This document shows positions 44,064 to 52,075 of a stretch of DNA of 64,000 nt, piece by piece; within the stretch, counting starts at the first letter, position 1, and the number at the start of each line of letters is the position of its first letter. Below the pieces are notes generated by a model. It worked only from the letters and a program-made list of their open reading frames with translations, did no database searches and was not told the DNA's origin. Both the position numbers and the translations under genes were made by a program. The stretch spans positions 1 through 64,000 of the forward strand of contig CAYVHO010000001.1 of the NCBI GenBank assembly GCA_964451325.1. Direction: 5' to 3'. The DNA is from JAADHI01 sp964451325 (GTDB lineage Bacteria > Nitrospirota > Nitrospiria > SBBL01 > JAADHI01).

Positions 44064-45263
44064 ATGGGTTTCAGTGAAAATATTCGTCTGGCTTTTCAAA
44101 GCCTCAGCGCCAATCCCCTGAGGTCTATTCTTATTCTTATTGGTATGGCCGTGGGCATTGCCGCCGTTTTGCATGTAGTGGTACTGGGCGAACTGACCCA
44201 AAAAAAAATCAATGACCGTTTAAAACAAATGGGTTCAAATGTGCTGCGTATTCGACCGGGGTTTTCTTGGCGGCATGGCATGCGCACGGGCGAAAAAAGG
44301 GTCAACCTAAGCTGGGCCGAAGCCGATGAAATCGCTGCTCAGTCAGAGGCCATAATACAAACCGTTCCGATTTATTCGGGCAGTGGCGATGTGTCCTTTC
44401 AAGATAAAAACTGGTCCACACAAATTACAGGGGTCACATCGGCTTACCGTGAGGTCAACAATGAGCATCCTGCCGAAGGCCGTTTTTTTACCCCGAAAGA
44501 GCTTTCGGAGCGGGAACGTGTGGCGATCCTGGGTACGACGGTTTACGAAAAACTCTTTGAGAATAAATCTGCCCTGGGCAAAACCATCTTTATTAAATCA
44601 AAACCTTTCCTTGTGATCGGGGTACTGGAGGCCAAGGGAGAAAGCTGGTCAAATCCTGACGATCAAGTCTTTGTCCCCATCACGACGGCGCAGGAACGGA
44701 TCTTCGGGGTGGATCATCTTTCGTCCATTTTGGCGCAAATGCGCTCTGAAGCCGATTACGACGAAGCCCTTTTTGACATTGAAAGCATCCTGCGCCGAAA
44801 CCATCGTTTGGGCAAAGAGGATGCAAATGATTTTCGTGTGCGTCGACAGGACTTTTTTTTGGCGACGATTCAGGCCACAAATCAGGAGCTTGCCCGATTT
44901 ATTACGGTCATTGCCCTTGTTTCATTGCTTGTGGGGGGGATCGGAATTGCCAATGTCATGTTAATTTCAGTCACCGAACGCATTCGGGAGATTGGCATTC
45001 GACGGGCGATTGGGGCAAGAAAATTTCACATCCTTTTCCAATTTCTCACAGAATCCATGATGCTTGGTTTTTTTGGAGGGATTCTGGGTGTGGGTGGGGG
45101 CATCCTTTTCAATCATTTTTATATTGATGCGGGAGAAATATTGCCCTGGTCTTGGATTTATTACAGTTTTGGTATTTGTGCAGGCATTGGTGTGTTTGCA
45201 GGGATTTACCCCGCCTTTCGTGCGGCAAATATGAATGTGATTGATGCACTCAGACACGAATAG
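44064..45263 (+). CDS. MacB-type ABC transporter permease
   Basis: This 399-residue protein has an N-terminal transmembrane helix (residues 17-40), a MacB_PCD periplasmic domain, and three C-terminal helices with the FtsX motif E-R-I-R-E-I-G-I-R-R-A-I-G-A. In E. coli MacB the ATPase is fused to this domain; here the ATPase is a separate downstream gene. It likely works with the MacA-like adaptor to export peptides, lipids or antibiotics. The gap to the adaptor is about 50 bp. Confidence 0.9.
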   Translation: MGFSENIRLAFQSLSANPLRSILILIGMAVGIAAVLHVVVLGELTQKKINDRLKQMGSNVLRIRPGFSWRHGMRTGEKRVNLSWAEADEIAAQSEAIIQTVPIYSGSGDVSFQDKNWSTQITGVTSAYREVNNEHPAEGRFFTPKELSERERVAILGTTVYEKLFENKSALGKTIFIKSKPFLVIGVLEAKGESWSNPDDQVFVPITTAQERIFGVDHLSSILAQMRSEADYDEALFDIESILRRNHRLGKEDANDFRVRRQDFFLATIQATNQELARFITVIALVSLLVGGIGIANVMLISVTERIREIGIRRAIGARKFHILFQFLTESMMLGFFGGILGVGGGILFNHFYIDAGEILPWSWIYYSFGICAGIGVFAGIYPAFRAANMNVIDALRHE

Positions 45264-45273
45264 GGCCTCATCA

Positions 45274-45972
45274 ATGCCTCCCTTAATTCAAATGCAGGAT
45301 CTAGGCAAGACCTATCAAACGGGCGAGGTCTCAATCGAAGCCCTTTCTGGTATCAATTTGGACATTCAAAAAAATGAATATGTCGCGATCATGGGGCCTT
45401 CCGGTTCGGGAAAATCAACCCTGATGAATATCCTGGGCTGTCTCGACATGCCAAGCACCGGGCATTATTTTTTAGACAATGAAGACATTCTCAATTTAAG
45501 TGATAATCAACTTTCTGAAATTCGGAGCCGAAAAATCGGCTTTGTTTTTCAGGCTTTTAACCTCTTACCCCGTGTTTCCGCCTTGCAGAATATCGAACTC
45601 CCTTTAATTTATTTGGGCTTTTCACCCAAGGTGCGTCAACAAATGGCGTCCGAAGCCTTAGAGCGTGTGGGATTAGGGGAGCGAAAACAGCATAAACCCA
45701 ACGAACTTTCGGGAGGGCAACGACAACGTATCGCCATCGCCCGTGCCCTGGTAACACAGCCTGATCTCATTTTAGCCGATGAGCCAACGGGCAACCTCGA
45801 CAGCAAAACGGGTGAAGAAATTATGACCCTCATTCAAGCGCTGCATGACCAGGGAAACACCGTCATTATGGTGACACATGAGTCCTACATCGCAGCATAT
45901 GCAGCGCGAATCATCCGGCTTAAAGATGGGAAAATTGAAAGTGACCTGCCCTCAAATACTGCGGCATCATAA
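45274..45972 (+). CDS. ABC transporter ATP-binding protein (MacB/LolD type)
   Basis: The 232-residue ATPase has Walker A G-P-S-G-S-G-K-S-T (residues 41-49), signature L-S-G-G-Q-R-Q-R and Walker B L-I-L-A-D-E-P-T. The order Y-Q-T-G-x-V-x-x-x-A-L and I-x-L-P-L-I-Y is typical of the MacB/LolD group. It energises the preceding permease. I use the ATG 10 bp past the permease stop, preceded by AGGG; an earlier in-frame ATG overlaps the permease. Confidence 0.92.
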   Translation: MPPLIQMQDLGKTYQTGEVSIEALSGINLDIQKNEYVAIMGPSGSGKSTLMNILGCLDMPSTGHYFLDNEDILNLSDNQLSEIRSRKIGFVFQAFNLLPRVSALQNIELPLIYLGFSPKVRQQMASEALERVGLGERKQHKPNELSGGQRQRIAIARALVTQPDLILADEPTGNLDSKTGEEIMTLIQALHDQGNTVIMVTHESYIAAYAARIIRLKDGKIESDLPSNTAAS

Positions 45973-46081
45973 ACTCATTTTTTCTTGACCCTCTCAAGCA
46001 CTTTGTTTAGAATCCTCTATCGTTATAAATCACGAAGTACGGCAAAGACTTAAACCCATTGACGGGAGGAGGCCGACAGGT

Positions 46082-46930
46082 ATGCGACAATTGTTTTTTT
46101 TTGGTGTTCTGTTTTTTACCCTCAGCGTCCCTCAGTTCGGACTGGCTTCAGAAATGACACAGTTTCTTCGCATGCCTTCGACCCTGAGTGGACCCAGTGG
46201 CCTGCTTTTAACGCAGTCGATTGATACACTGCCACCCAAACAATATGGTGTGGGTATCGGTTTTTCAACGGAAAATAGCGATAAACCCAAATTCACCGAA
46301 ACACAGGCCCTTTTCACAAGTATTATGGGTCTGCGCCCTAACCTAGAAGCATCCATGCAAATCCCCTATTTTACCAAAGCTCAAGTGGGTGAAGGGAAAA
46401 GTGAAAGTGGCGTGGGAGATGTGAATCTGTCCTTGAAATGGCGATTTATGGATGCCAGTCCAGACCTGAATTTTCCGGGTTTTGCACTCTCGGTTTCCGT
46501 TTTTTTGCCCACAGGGGATCCAGAAAAGGGGATCGGCACCGTTGATGCCTGGGGTTTAAAAGCCTTGATTGTCTCATCCGCAGAAGCGGAGATTTCCTTC
46601 CCACGTCGGACCATTTTAATGGGCTTTTATGCCAACGGTGGGATTTATATTCAGGACAGTGGAGACCCCACACAAGAGCGACATGGGATTATTGATCTTG
46701 GTATCTTAGTGCCACTAAATGAGACAAAGCGGGTTCAGTTGTTATTGGAAGCCAGTGCCCGTGTGCGACGAGAGGTCCCGGGTCGTGAAGCCGAATACGG
46801 CGCGGGGACTTTAGGGCTTCGTTACCTTCGGAAAAATCTGACCTTTACGGGTGGATTCCAGCACCGCGTCAATGATCTTGACAGCGATAACACAAGCCTT
46901 CTGCTTTTTAACGGAACTTATGGGTTCTAG
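46082..46930 (+). CDS. Outer-membrane beta-barrel protein
   Basis: The 282-residue protein has a signal peptide (residues 1-22, ending F-G-L-A-S) and alternating hydrophobic strands ending in Phe (N-G-T-Y-G-F), features of an outer-membrane barrel. The G-V-G-D-V-N-L-S-L-K-W-R and V-F-L-P-T-G-D-P segments resemble the MetA-pathway/transporter barrel family. Coming about 110 bp after a MacAB-type set, it might serve that exporter, but no TolC-like sequence is seen. Confidence 0.7.
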   Translation: MRQLFFFGVLFFTLSVPQFGLASEMTQFLRMPSTLSGPSGLLLTQSIDTLPPKQYGVGIGFSTENSDKPKFTETQALFTSIMGLRPNLEASMQIPYFTKAQVGEGKSESGVGDVNLSLKWRFMDASPDLNFPGFALSVSVFLPTGDPEKGIGTVDAWGLKALIVSSAEAEISFPRRTILMGFYANGGIYIQDSGDPTQERHGIIDLGILVPLNETKRVQLLLEASARVRREVPGREAEYGAGTLGLRYLRKNLTFTGGFQHRVNDLDSDNTSLLLFNGTYGF

Positions 46931-46950
46931 TTGTCACACTTGACTCGACA

Positions 46951-47877
46951 CTAATATTTCATTTGTGTAAGAAAATGTTCATCGACGCGCCAGTTCTTTT
47001 TCACCTTGACCCACAAAGTTAAAAAGACTTTTCCTGCGAATATTTTTTCTAATTCTAATCGGGCATTTTGTCCGATTTCTTTTAAAACACAGCCTTTTTT
47101 CCCGATGAGAATGCCTTTTTGTGAGTCTCGTTCTACATAAATTGTGGCCTCAATTATTGAGAGATTCTTTTTTGTATCTTCTTTAAATCCCTCAATATCG
47201 ACTGCAATCGCATAGGGGACTTCATCGCGTGTTTTGAGGATGGCTTTTTCTCGAATAATTTCCGAGGCCAAAAACCGCATGGGTTGATCGGTTGCAATAT
47301 CGTCCGGAAAAAAGGGCGTTCCCTCAGAGGTGAAGGTTTTAGTCACCTCTACCAGTCGATCCACATTTTTTCCTGTCAATGCCGAGATGGGAATCACATC
47401 CGTAAAAATCCCTGTTTCGTGATAGGCCTGAAGCACGGGGATAATCTTATCCTGCGATACTGTATCTATTTTATTGACGACCAAAATGACAGGGGTTTTT
47501 AAATTTCTTAAATGATCGGTGATTAAGGCGTCTTCGACACCAAAGCTGATATCCGGTGGCACCAGAAAAAGCACCAAATCGATTTCAGCCAGTGTCGCCA
47601 GGGCCGTTTGCACCATGCGTTTATTGAGTCCACGTCGTCCCTGATGAATACCGGGGGTATCCAAAAAAACAATTTGTGTATTGGGGTCGTTATAAATACC
47701 TAAGATGCGATTGCGTGTTGTCTGCGGTTTGTCGGTCACAATTGAAATTTTTTCACCCAGAATCTGGTTCATCAGGGTTGATTTTCCGACATTGGGACGA
47801 CCAATGATGGTCACAAACCCGGAACGAAATATTGATTTTTCAGTTGAAATATCGGTCTCTCCTTTGTTAACGCTCAA
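46951..47877 (-). CDS. era: GTPase Era
   Basis: This 308-residue protein has the G1 motif G-R-P-N-V-G-K-S-T (residues 26-34), an Era-specific K-P-Q-T-T-R switch I, G3 D-T-P-G, G4 N-K-I-D, and a C-terminal KH domain containing G-K-K-G. Era binds 16S rRNA near its 3' end and is required for 30S assembly. It faces the barrel gene tail to tail and lies downstream of ftsB on the same strand. Confidence 0.96.
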   Translation of the reverse strand: MSVNKGETDISTEKSIFRSGFVTIIGRPNVGKSTLMNQILGEKISIVTDKPQTTRNRILGIYNDPNTQIVFLDTPGIHQGRRGLNKRMVQTALATLAEIDLVLFLVPPDISFGVEDALITDHLRNLKTPVILVVNKIDTVSQDKIIPVLQAYHETGIFTDVIPISALTGKNVDRLVEVTKTFTSEGTPFFPDDIATDQPMRFLASEIIREKAILKTRDEVPYAIAVDIEGFKEDTKKNLSIIEATIYVERDSQKGILIGKKGCVLKEIGQNARLELEKIFAGKVFLTLWVKVKKNWRVDEHFLTQMKY

Positions 47878-47947
47878 TAAAGTTGGTTTTTACAGTCAGA
47901 ATATAATTTAGGAGAAATAAATGAGGGCGCGACGGCGCTTCTAATGT

Positions 47948-48277
47948 TTAAGATCCTTCCGTTTCAAAAAATTCGTAGATCAATTCTCCCGGTTTTACAA
48001 GCCCCAAACGTTCACGTGCAAGTGCTTCGATGCTTGCGTCATCGTGTTTAAGGGCCTCAATCCGGTTTGCAAGTTGTTTGTTTGCAAGCTCCAGGGAGAC
48101 CACTTCTGCTTGAACCTTTTCATAGACCGTGTGAATTTTGCTCGCATTCACTTGTCCCATTTCCCCAAAGAAAAAAGAGAGCAGTAGATAGACGTTAATG
48201 AAAACCCCAATCAAGATAAAAGCGTTCCATCTGTTTTTTTGGGTGTCATCCTTAGATTTTAATCGACGCTTGTTCAT
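47948..48277 (-). CDS. ftsB: Septum formation initiator FtsB/DivIC family
   Basis: A 109-residue protein with a basic cytoplasmic N terminus, one transmembrane helix at about residues 20-38, a coiled coil (residues 45-80) and the family-typical I-E-A-L-A-R-E-R-L-G-L-V-K-P-G-E ending. It would form the FtsQBL-type divisome complex. It is followed by era with about 70 bp between them. Upstream is a long gene-free repeat region. Confidence 0.88.
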   Translation of the reverse strand: MNKRRLKSKDDTQKNRWNAFILIGVFINVYLLLSFFFGEMGQVNASKIHTVYEKVQAEVVSLELANKQLANRIEALKHDDASIEALARERLGLVKPGELIYEFFETEGS

Positions 48278-48879
48278 TAGACCCTTTGTTTTAAAAGGAA
48301 AAAGTGAGCATGCTCTCGCTATTGTAATACCATAAATGTTCGTTCTGCGCCACTGAAATTGGGCTTTGCTGTCCCCCTGCCATTTGATTTACAGCTTAAA
48401 AGTACCTCTTGTCTGAGGATGCTCTTTTTCACCTTGATAAAGGGCTTAAAAAGAGAAGCCCCCCCCAAAAGAGGGGATTGACCGGAAAATGTCAGTGTGT
48501 TAGAAATTTAAATACCCTTCTACAATATACTAATGAGAGATTGAGCATTCGTATTTCTCACATTTGTCTGAGTTGTTTCAAAGATTGATTTTCGGCAGTG
48601 ATGTGAGGTTTTTTAGGTGAAGCTTCCATTGGATTGTTCGTTGATTAAAAGTCCTTTAATTTTAGGCAGAAACATTTCAAAACCATCTAAAAAAATTAAA
48701 AGGAGCCATCAAAAGGCTTTGACGGCTACTTCAAAACAAATGAATTTGAAGTAGCCGTCAAACAGAGCATATTTCTAATAAAAATGAACAAAAAAAAGAA
48801 TACGAGGGCTATAGATGGCGTTTTCCTACAGCCGCGTTAGCCGGTGTCTTTGGAGATCCCAAGAGGAGGAGAAATTTAG
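48278..48879. other. Gene-free repeat region upstream of ftsB
   Basis: No gene is supported in these 600 bases. It contains a C-run/G-run hairpin motif near 48,461-48,485 (similar to 4,476) and a 140-bp hairpin repeat (listed separately). The promoter of the following lipoprotein gene probably lies in the last 100 bp, with AGAGGAGG just upstream of its ATG. Confidence 0.6.
48701..48840. repeat. Hairpin-bearing 140-bp repeat, copy A
   Basis: The sequence starts AGGAGCCATC, contains a perfect 18-bp stem (TTTGACGGCTACTTCAAA / TTTGAAGTAGCCGTCAAA, 48,718-48,762) with a 9-nt loop, and has a conserved tail beginning AACAGAGCATATT. Copy C is at 51,684-51,822 and a half copy B is at 49,727-49,770. 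The stem sequence differs between copies but pairing is largely kept. Confidence 0.75.
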
Positions 48880-49458
48880 ATGAAAAGAGCAGCGTTGGTT
48901 GTAAGGTTAATAATTGTATTTTTTGTCATCACAACCATTACATCCTGTGGCAGCAGTGAAAGCGGGGACAGTGGTGGTTCAAATGGATTGGTTTTATTGG
49001 ATGATAATTTTGATGGAGAAAATTCTGGTGTCGCTGCCGGAAATTATGTCGATTTTTCTAACTGGGATGTATCAGATGGAACTGTGGATCTCATTGGGAA
49101 TGGGGTCCACGATTTAATTCCTGGAAATGGATTATATGTTGACATTGATGGAAGTACGTTCGATGCTGGGAAAATGACGACGAAGACATCATTTACGCTA
49201 GTCCCAGGATTTACATATGAACTCCAATTTGATTTGGCAGGTAATCAACGGAACAGTTCCGTAGAAGAAATTAATGTGCAAGTGGGTATGGGGGTGGTAT
49301 TTTCGGAAGCTTTCTCTCTAAATCAAAGTGACCCATTTACCACGTTTACTCGTCAGTTAGAAGTTACCATGGAAACAACCACTGTCATTAGTTTTGAAGG
49401 CCTTGGGGGTGATAATATTGGGATCCTTTTGGATAACATCAAACTAACCCGTCTTTGA
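48880..49458 (+). CDS. Lipoprotein with a carbohydrate-binding-like (jelly-roll) domain
   Basis: The 192-residue protein has lipobox I-T-S-C (Cys23) and a Ser/Gly linker (G-S-S-E-S-G-D-S-G-G-S). The single beta-rich domain contains D-D-N-F-D-G-E-N-S-G, N-Y-V-D-F-S-N-W, and a terminal G-I-L-L-D-N-I-K-L. The last motif (L-L-D-N-I-x-L) is typical of DUF642/CBM-like jelly rolls. It is probably surface-bound and may bind a glycan; this is inference. Ribosome-binding AGGAGGAG precedes the ATG. Confidence 0.65.
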   Translation: MKRAALVVRLIIVFFVITTITSCGSSESGDSGGSNGLVLLDDNFDGENSGVAAGNYVDFSNWDVSDGTVDLIGNGVHDLIPGNGLYVDIDGSTFDAGKMTTKTSFTLVPGFTYELQFDLAGNQRNSSVEEINVQVGMGVVFSEAFSLNQSDPFTTFTRQLEVTMETTTVISFEGLGGDNIGILLDNIKLTRL

Positions 49459-49778
49459 TAAAGATCATTTTTAGTCGTAATCGGGCCAAAATAGCTGAAA
49501 ATTGTCCGAAAGAAACACGCTTTAAAATCAATGAGTTATCAATGTGTTTCTTGAGAGATTGAGAAAGCAAAGCGAGCCACAATCTAAACTGGTTGTTGTA
49601 CAAGACCGGTTGGTGAAGTGGCAGTCGGAGCATAAGAAAACACCTTAAGACTGAGCGCTTATTAGTGTAATCTCTGAGAAGCCGAGCGGCCAGAAGAAGG
49701 CATTTTCAGAGTCCATACAAAGCCCGGAGGAGCAATCAGAAGGCTTTGACGACGAGTTCAAAACAAATGAGGACAAAT
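49459..49778. other. Gene-free stretch with decayed repeats
   Basis: No gene is supported. A degraded relative of the 52,462 hairpin (AAGCGAGCCACAATCTAA, about 49,575-49,590) and half copy B of the 140-bp repeat (49,727-49,770) are visible. The latter ends where the transposase-derived element begins. Confidence 0.6.
49727..49770. repeat. Hairpin repeat, half copy B
   Basis: GGAGGAGCAATCAGAAGGC and GACGACGAGTTCAAAACAAA match the 5' half of copies A and C. The 3' half is missing; a 159-bp inverted-repeat element starts nine bases downstream. Confidence 0.65.
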
Positions 49779-49937
49779 AGGGTCAAGTCTTTAAAATTGA
49801 CGCTTATCTCTTCAGGTACTTTTATTCACATGGCTATGAGCAGGAGGAGGTGGCGGATCATCTCAACCTTCATTATTCAACAATAAGTCGACTGCTTAAT
49901 GAGAAGAGAAAAATGGCAAATTTAAAGACTTGACCCT
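49779..49937 (+). mobile_element. 159-bp inverted-repeat element derived from a transposase 3' end (copy 2)
   Basis: Perfect 17-bp terminal repeats (AGGGTCAAGTCTTTAAA / TTTAAAGACTTGACCCT) bound a segment whose plus strand encodes H-G-Y-E-Q-E-E-V-A-D-H-L-N-L-H-Y-S-T-I and S-R-L-L-N-E-K. It is strongly similar to the element at 35,083-35,243 (opposite orientation). Its right end directly abuts a truncated higB. Confidence 0.75.
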
Positions 49938-49941
49938 GTTT

Positions 49942-50076
49942 TTTGGTAATAAATTTGAATCTCTTGTGAGAGACCGAAAAGGTCAACACAGCATCAGAAT
50001 AAACGAGCAATATCGTATATGTTTTGAATGGAAAGAATCTGGACCCGAAAAAATCGAGATTGTTGACTATCATTGA
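49942..50076 (+). pseudogene. 5'-truncated HigB toxin
   Basis: The 44-codon open segment G-N-K-F-E-S-L-V-R-D-R-K-G-Q-H-S-I-R-I-N, then E-Q-Y-R-I-C-F-E-W and ending V-D-Y-H-stop is the C-terminal half of HigB/RelE-type killers (usually ~90 residues). The N-terminal half is missing, replaced by the inverted-repeat element that ends at its first base. It precedes higA by 25 bp in the normal toxin-antitoxin order. Confidence 0.85.
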
Positions 50077-50101
50077 AATGATAAATTGGAGGAGGTAGAA
50101 G

Positions 50102-50425
50102 ATGGTTCGTATACCCACACATCGTGAGCCAACTCATCCTGGTGAGATGCTTCTTGAGGAATTTTTAATCCCCATGGGAATAACCCAAATGGAGTTATCA
50201 AAAAAGATTTATGTCCCCTACCAAAGGATTAACGAAATTGTAAACAAGCGACGTGGAATGACACCGAGTACAGCATTAAGACTTTCGAAGTTTTTTGGCG
50301 TTTCAGAAGATTTTTGGATGAGTCTTCAGCTTCGTTGGGATTTGTATAAAGCTAAGCGTATTGAGGCCAATGAGATAAAAACGATCAGACGATTTCGTGC
50401 TCAGGCGCCTGTCGTTCATCAATAA
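50102..50425 (+). CDS. higA: HigA-type antitoxin (orphaned)
   Basis: This 107-residue XRE-family protein has the HigA N terminus P-T-H-P-G-E-M-L-L-E-E-F-L-I-P and a helix-turn-helix with I-T-Q-M-E-L-S-K-K-I and P-Y-Q-R-I-N-E-I-V-N-K-R-R-G. It ends with the F-F-G-V-S-E-D-F-W-M-S-L-Q block. AGGAGG lies upstream. Its toxin partner is truncated, so it survives as a solitary DNA-binding protein. Confidence 0.92.
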   Translation: MVRIPTHREPTHPGEMLLEEFLIPMGITQMELSKKIYVPYQRINEIVNKRRGMTPSTALRLSKFFGVSEDFWMSLQLRWDLYKAKRIEANEIKTIRRFRAQAPVVHQ

Positions 50426-51032
50426 AAAAATGATCCGAAAAATAGACAGCAAAGCAGGACGGGCCATTTACCCTTACGCATGGGCCTCATCGAACCCGTC
50501 TTTGCAAACATCCAAAGCACGCTTCGCCTGGATTATTTCAGTTGGGGTCCAAGGTGATGACACTGTGTGCGTGGAGGTCGCGCAAGTCGGCGGATTTGCA
50601 GCGGCGTACTCGCCGGCCGCTTCGCTCGCATGTTTGGATAGAACGATGTGATCGTCAGGCAGGTGGAACATGGTAGAAATGCGCTCGATTGGAATCTGCC
50701 TAACTCCCGAACTTGGAACTGATGACATGCTTTTGCAAGTTCGCATCGTTCCAGATGGTCGGAAGGGCAGGTGCAGAGAGAGACATGCGTCAGTGAGCTG
50801 CCTTTGGCCCAAACCCGGCACTGAAGGCCGACGAATTGGCTTTAGAAAATGAAGGTTTTGTCAATATATCCCCATGAGAAAAGGCTTTTTGTATCTGGTA
50901 GATCTGTAAAGCCGAGCCTGTAAAATAAATTGTGTAACTGTTCATAGAGTACTACTCTAAAAACCTAATAACCAAGGACATCTTTGCCACTTAGAACCCA
51001 CGAAATGAAGCCAATAGGCACACATCTATGTT
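50426..51032. other. Gene-poor stretch of foreign base composition
   Basis: About 400 of these bases (50,450-50,850) are noticeably richer in GC than the surrounding AT-rich toxin-antitoxin genes. A minus-strand open frame of 115 codons at 50,474-50,821 has no recognisable motif and no clear ribosome site, so I do not call it. The last ~180 bases are AT-rich and lead into the BrnT-like gene. Confidence 0.45.
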
Positions 51033-51044
51033 ATGCTGCTCTTC

Positions 51045-51323
51045 ATGAAACCCATCAATTGGAATGCCGAAAAAAATCAACAGCTTATAGAGGGGCTAGG
51101 GATTTCCTTTGAGGATGTGGTTTTTTATTTACAGCAAGGCGTCTTGATAGACGATATCAAACATCCGAATGAGGAAAAATATCCCAATCAGCGAATCTTC
51201 CTAATTGATATAGAAGGTTATATCCATTTGGTGCCATACGTAGAAAATACAAAGGAAATATTTTTAAAGACCGTGATCCCGAGCAGGAAAGCAACGAAGC
51301 AGTATCTTGGAGATAAGTTATGA
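51045..51323 (+). CDS. BrnT-like toxin
   Basis: The 92-residue protein begins I-N-W-N-A-E-K-N-Q-Q-L-I-E and G-I-S-F-E-D-V-V-F, similar to the W-D-x-x-K-N ... G-I-S-F-E-E start of BrnT ribonuclease toxins, and ends T-V-I-P-S-R-K-A-T-K-Q-Y-L. The family similarity is partial, so it could be a separate RelE-superfamily group. I start at the ATG giving MKPINW; another ATG is 12 bases earlier. It overlaps the antitoxin gene by four bases (ATGA). Confidence 0.7.
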   Translation: MKPINWNAEKNQQLIEGLGISFEDVVFYLQQGVLIDDIKHPNEEKYPNQRIFLIDIEGYIHLVPYVENTKEIFLKTVIPSRKATKQYLGDKL

Positions 51324-51634
51324 GCAAGCCTAAACTCAACAAAGAGGAAAAAGAAATCCTCAAAGGTTTTGAAGCCGATGAGTTTGAATCAGTACTGACG
51401 AGTAAACGTAAAAAGTATATTCAAGCGGTCGCTGAAGAGACGTTTAAAAAAGACAAAAGAATTAACATCAGGATTTCAAGCCGTGATTTATGTTCTCTTC
51501 AGAGAAGGGCCCTAGAGGAAGGGATACCCTATCAGACGCTGGTTTCAAGTGTTTTGCATAAGTATGTTTCCGGTGGTTTGCGAGATATCGTAGCTAACAA
51601 AAAAATGCAGCCGCCGCGAAAAGCGCGCGGCTGA
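51320..51634 (+). CDS. Ribbon-helix-helix (CopG-like) antitoxin
   Basis: The 104-residue protein has a central R-I-N-I-R-I-S-S-R-D-L (ribbon strand), then L-Q-R-R-A-L-E-E-G-I-P-Y-Q-T-L-V-S-S-V-L-H-K-Y-V-S-G, the pattern of CopG/BrnA-type antitoxins. The N terminus is acidic and Lys-rich. The pairing and four-base overlap with the BrnT-like gene make a toxin-first module. A CGCGGC-GAAAA-GCGCGCGGC-like GC-rich run at its 3' end could form a hairpin. Confidence 0.8.
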   Translation: MSKPKLNKEEKEILKGFEADEFESVLTSKRKKYIQAVAEETFKKDKRINIRISSRDLCSLQRRALEEGIPYQTLVSSVLHKYVSGGLRDIVANKKMQPPRKARG

Positions 51635-51683
51635 TTCGTATTGTTTGGAGAGAAAGAAAGAAGAAAACAACAAGAACATCAAG

Positions 51684-51822
51684 AGGAGCAATCAGAAGGT
51701 TTTGACGACGACTTCAAGGCAAATAAATTTGAAGTCGTCGAACAGAGCATATTCCCAATAAAAATGAACAAGACAAAGAATACAGGGCTATAGATTGAGT
51801 TTTCCTAGAGCCTTGGTGAGCC
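51684..51822. repeat. Hairpin-bearing 140-bp repeat, copy C
   Basis: It starts GAGGAGCAATCAGAAGG, has the stem GACGACTTCAA / TTGAAGTCGTC (51,707-51,739) and a tail beginning AACAGAGCATATT that matches copy A. Relative to copy A, a T-A pair in the stem is a G-C pair, so pairing is maintained. Confidence 0.75.
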
Positions 51823-51832
51823 TTCTTGAAAA

Positions 51833-51866
51833 TTTATGCATGTTTCCGTAGAATCGTATGCATAAA
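51833..51866. promoter_or_regulatory. Inverted repeat upstream of vapB (candidate operator)
   Basis: TTTATGCAT and ATGCATAAA are perfect 9-bp inverted repeats separated by 16 bp, immediately upstream of the vapB ribosome-binding site. The position fits autoregulation by VapB-VapC. Confidence 0.6.
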
Positions 51867-51880
51867 CTATGGAGATAGAT

Positions 51881-52075
51881 ATGAGAACAACTCTAGACTT
51901 ACCTGAGAACTTGCTCAATGAGGCGATGAAGGTTACACACACCAACACGAAGACCGCTGTTATTGTAAAAGCCTTGGAAGAATTGGTAAGAAAATCAAAA
52001 ATCTCTGATGTAAAGAAGTACAGAGGAAAAATTGATCTAGATATTGATCTTAATGAAATCAGAGATCGCCATTGA
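51881..52075 (+). CDS. vapB: VapB-type antitoxin (ribbon-helix-helix)
   Basis: This 64-residue protein starts M-R-T-T-L-D-L-P-E-N-L-L-N-E-A-M, the standard ribbon-helix-helix opening of VapB (DUF2191) antitoxins, followed by K-T-A-V-I-V-K-A-L-E-E-L-V. The C terminus is acidic (D-L-D-I-D-L-N) for toxin binding. The start follows GGAG at six bases; an ATG 12 bases earlier overlaps that site. Its stop overlaps the vapC start. Confidence 0.88.
   Translation: MRTTLDLPENLLNEAMKVTHTNTKTAVIVKALEELVRKSKISDVKKYRGKIDLDIDLNEIRDRH

Noticed and set aside
46082..46930. Reading the barrel protein as the TolC partner of the MacAB-type exporter
   Set aside because: It has no TolC-like helical hairpins or lipobox and looks like a simple barrel; only proximity suggests a link.
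49439..49633. Minus-strand 64-codon frame after the jelly-roll lipoprotein
   Set aside because: No motif or ribosome site; it covers decayed repeat sequence.
50697..50720. GCCTAAC-like core suggesting an integron attC site
   Set aside because: No matching GTTAGGC partner or foldable site was found nearby, and no integrase gene is in the window.
50474..50821. Minus-strand 115-codon open frame in the GC-rich stretch after higA
   Set aside because: No motif, no clear ribosome-binding site, and open frames are common by chance in GC-rich DNA.
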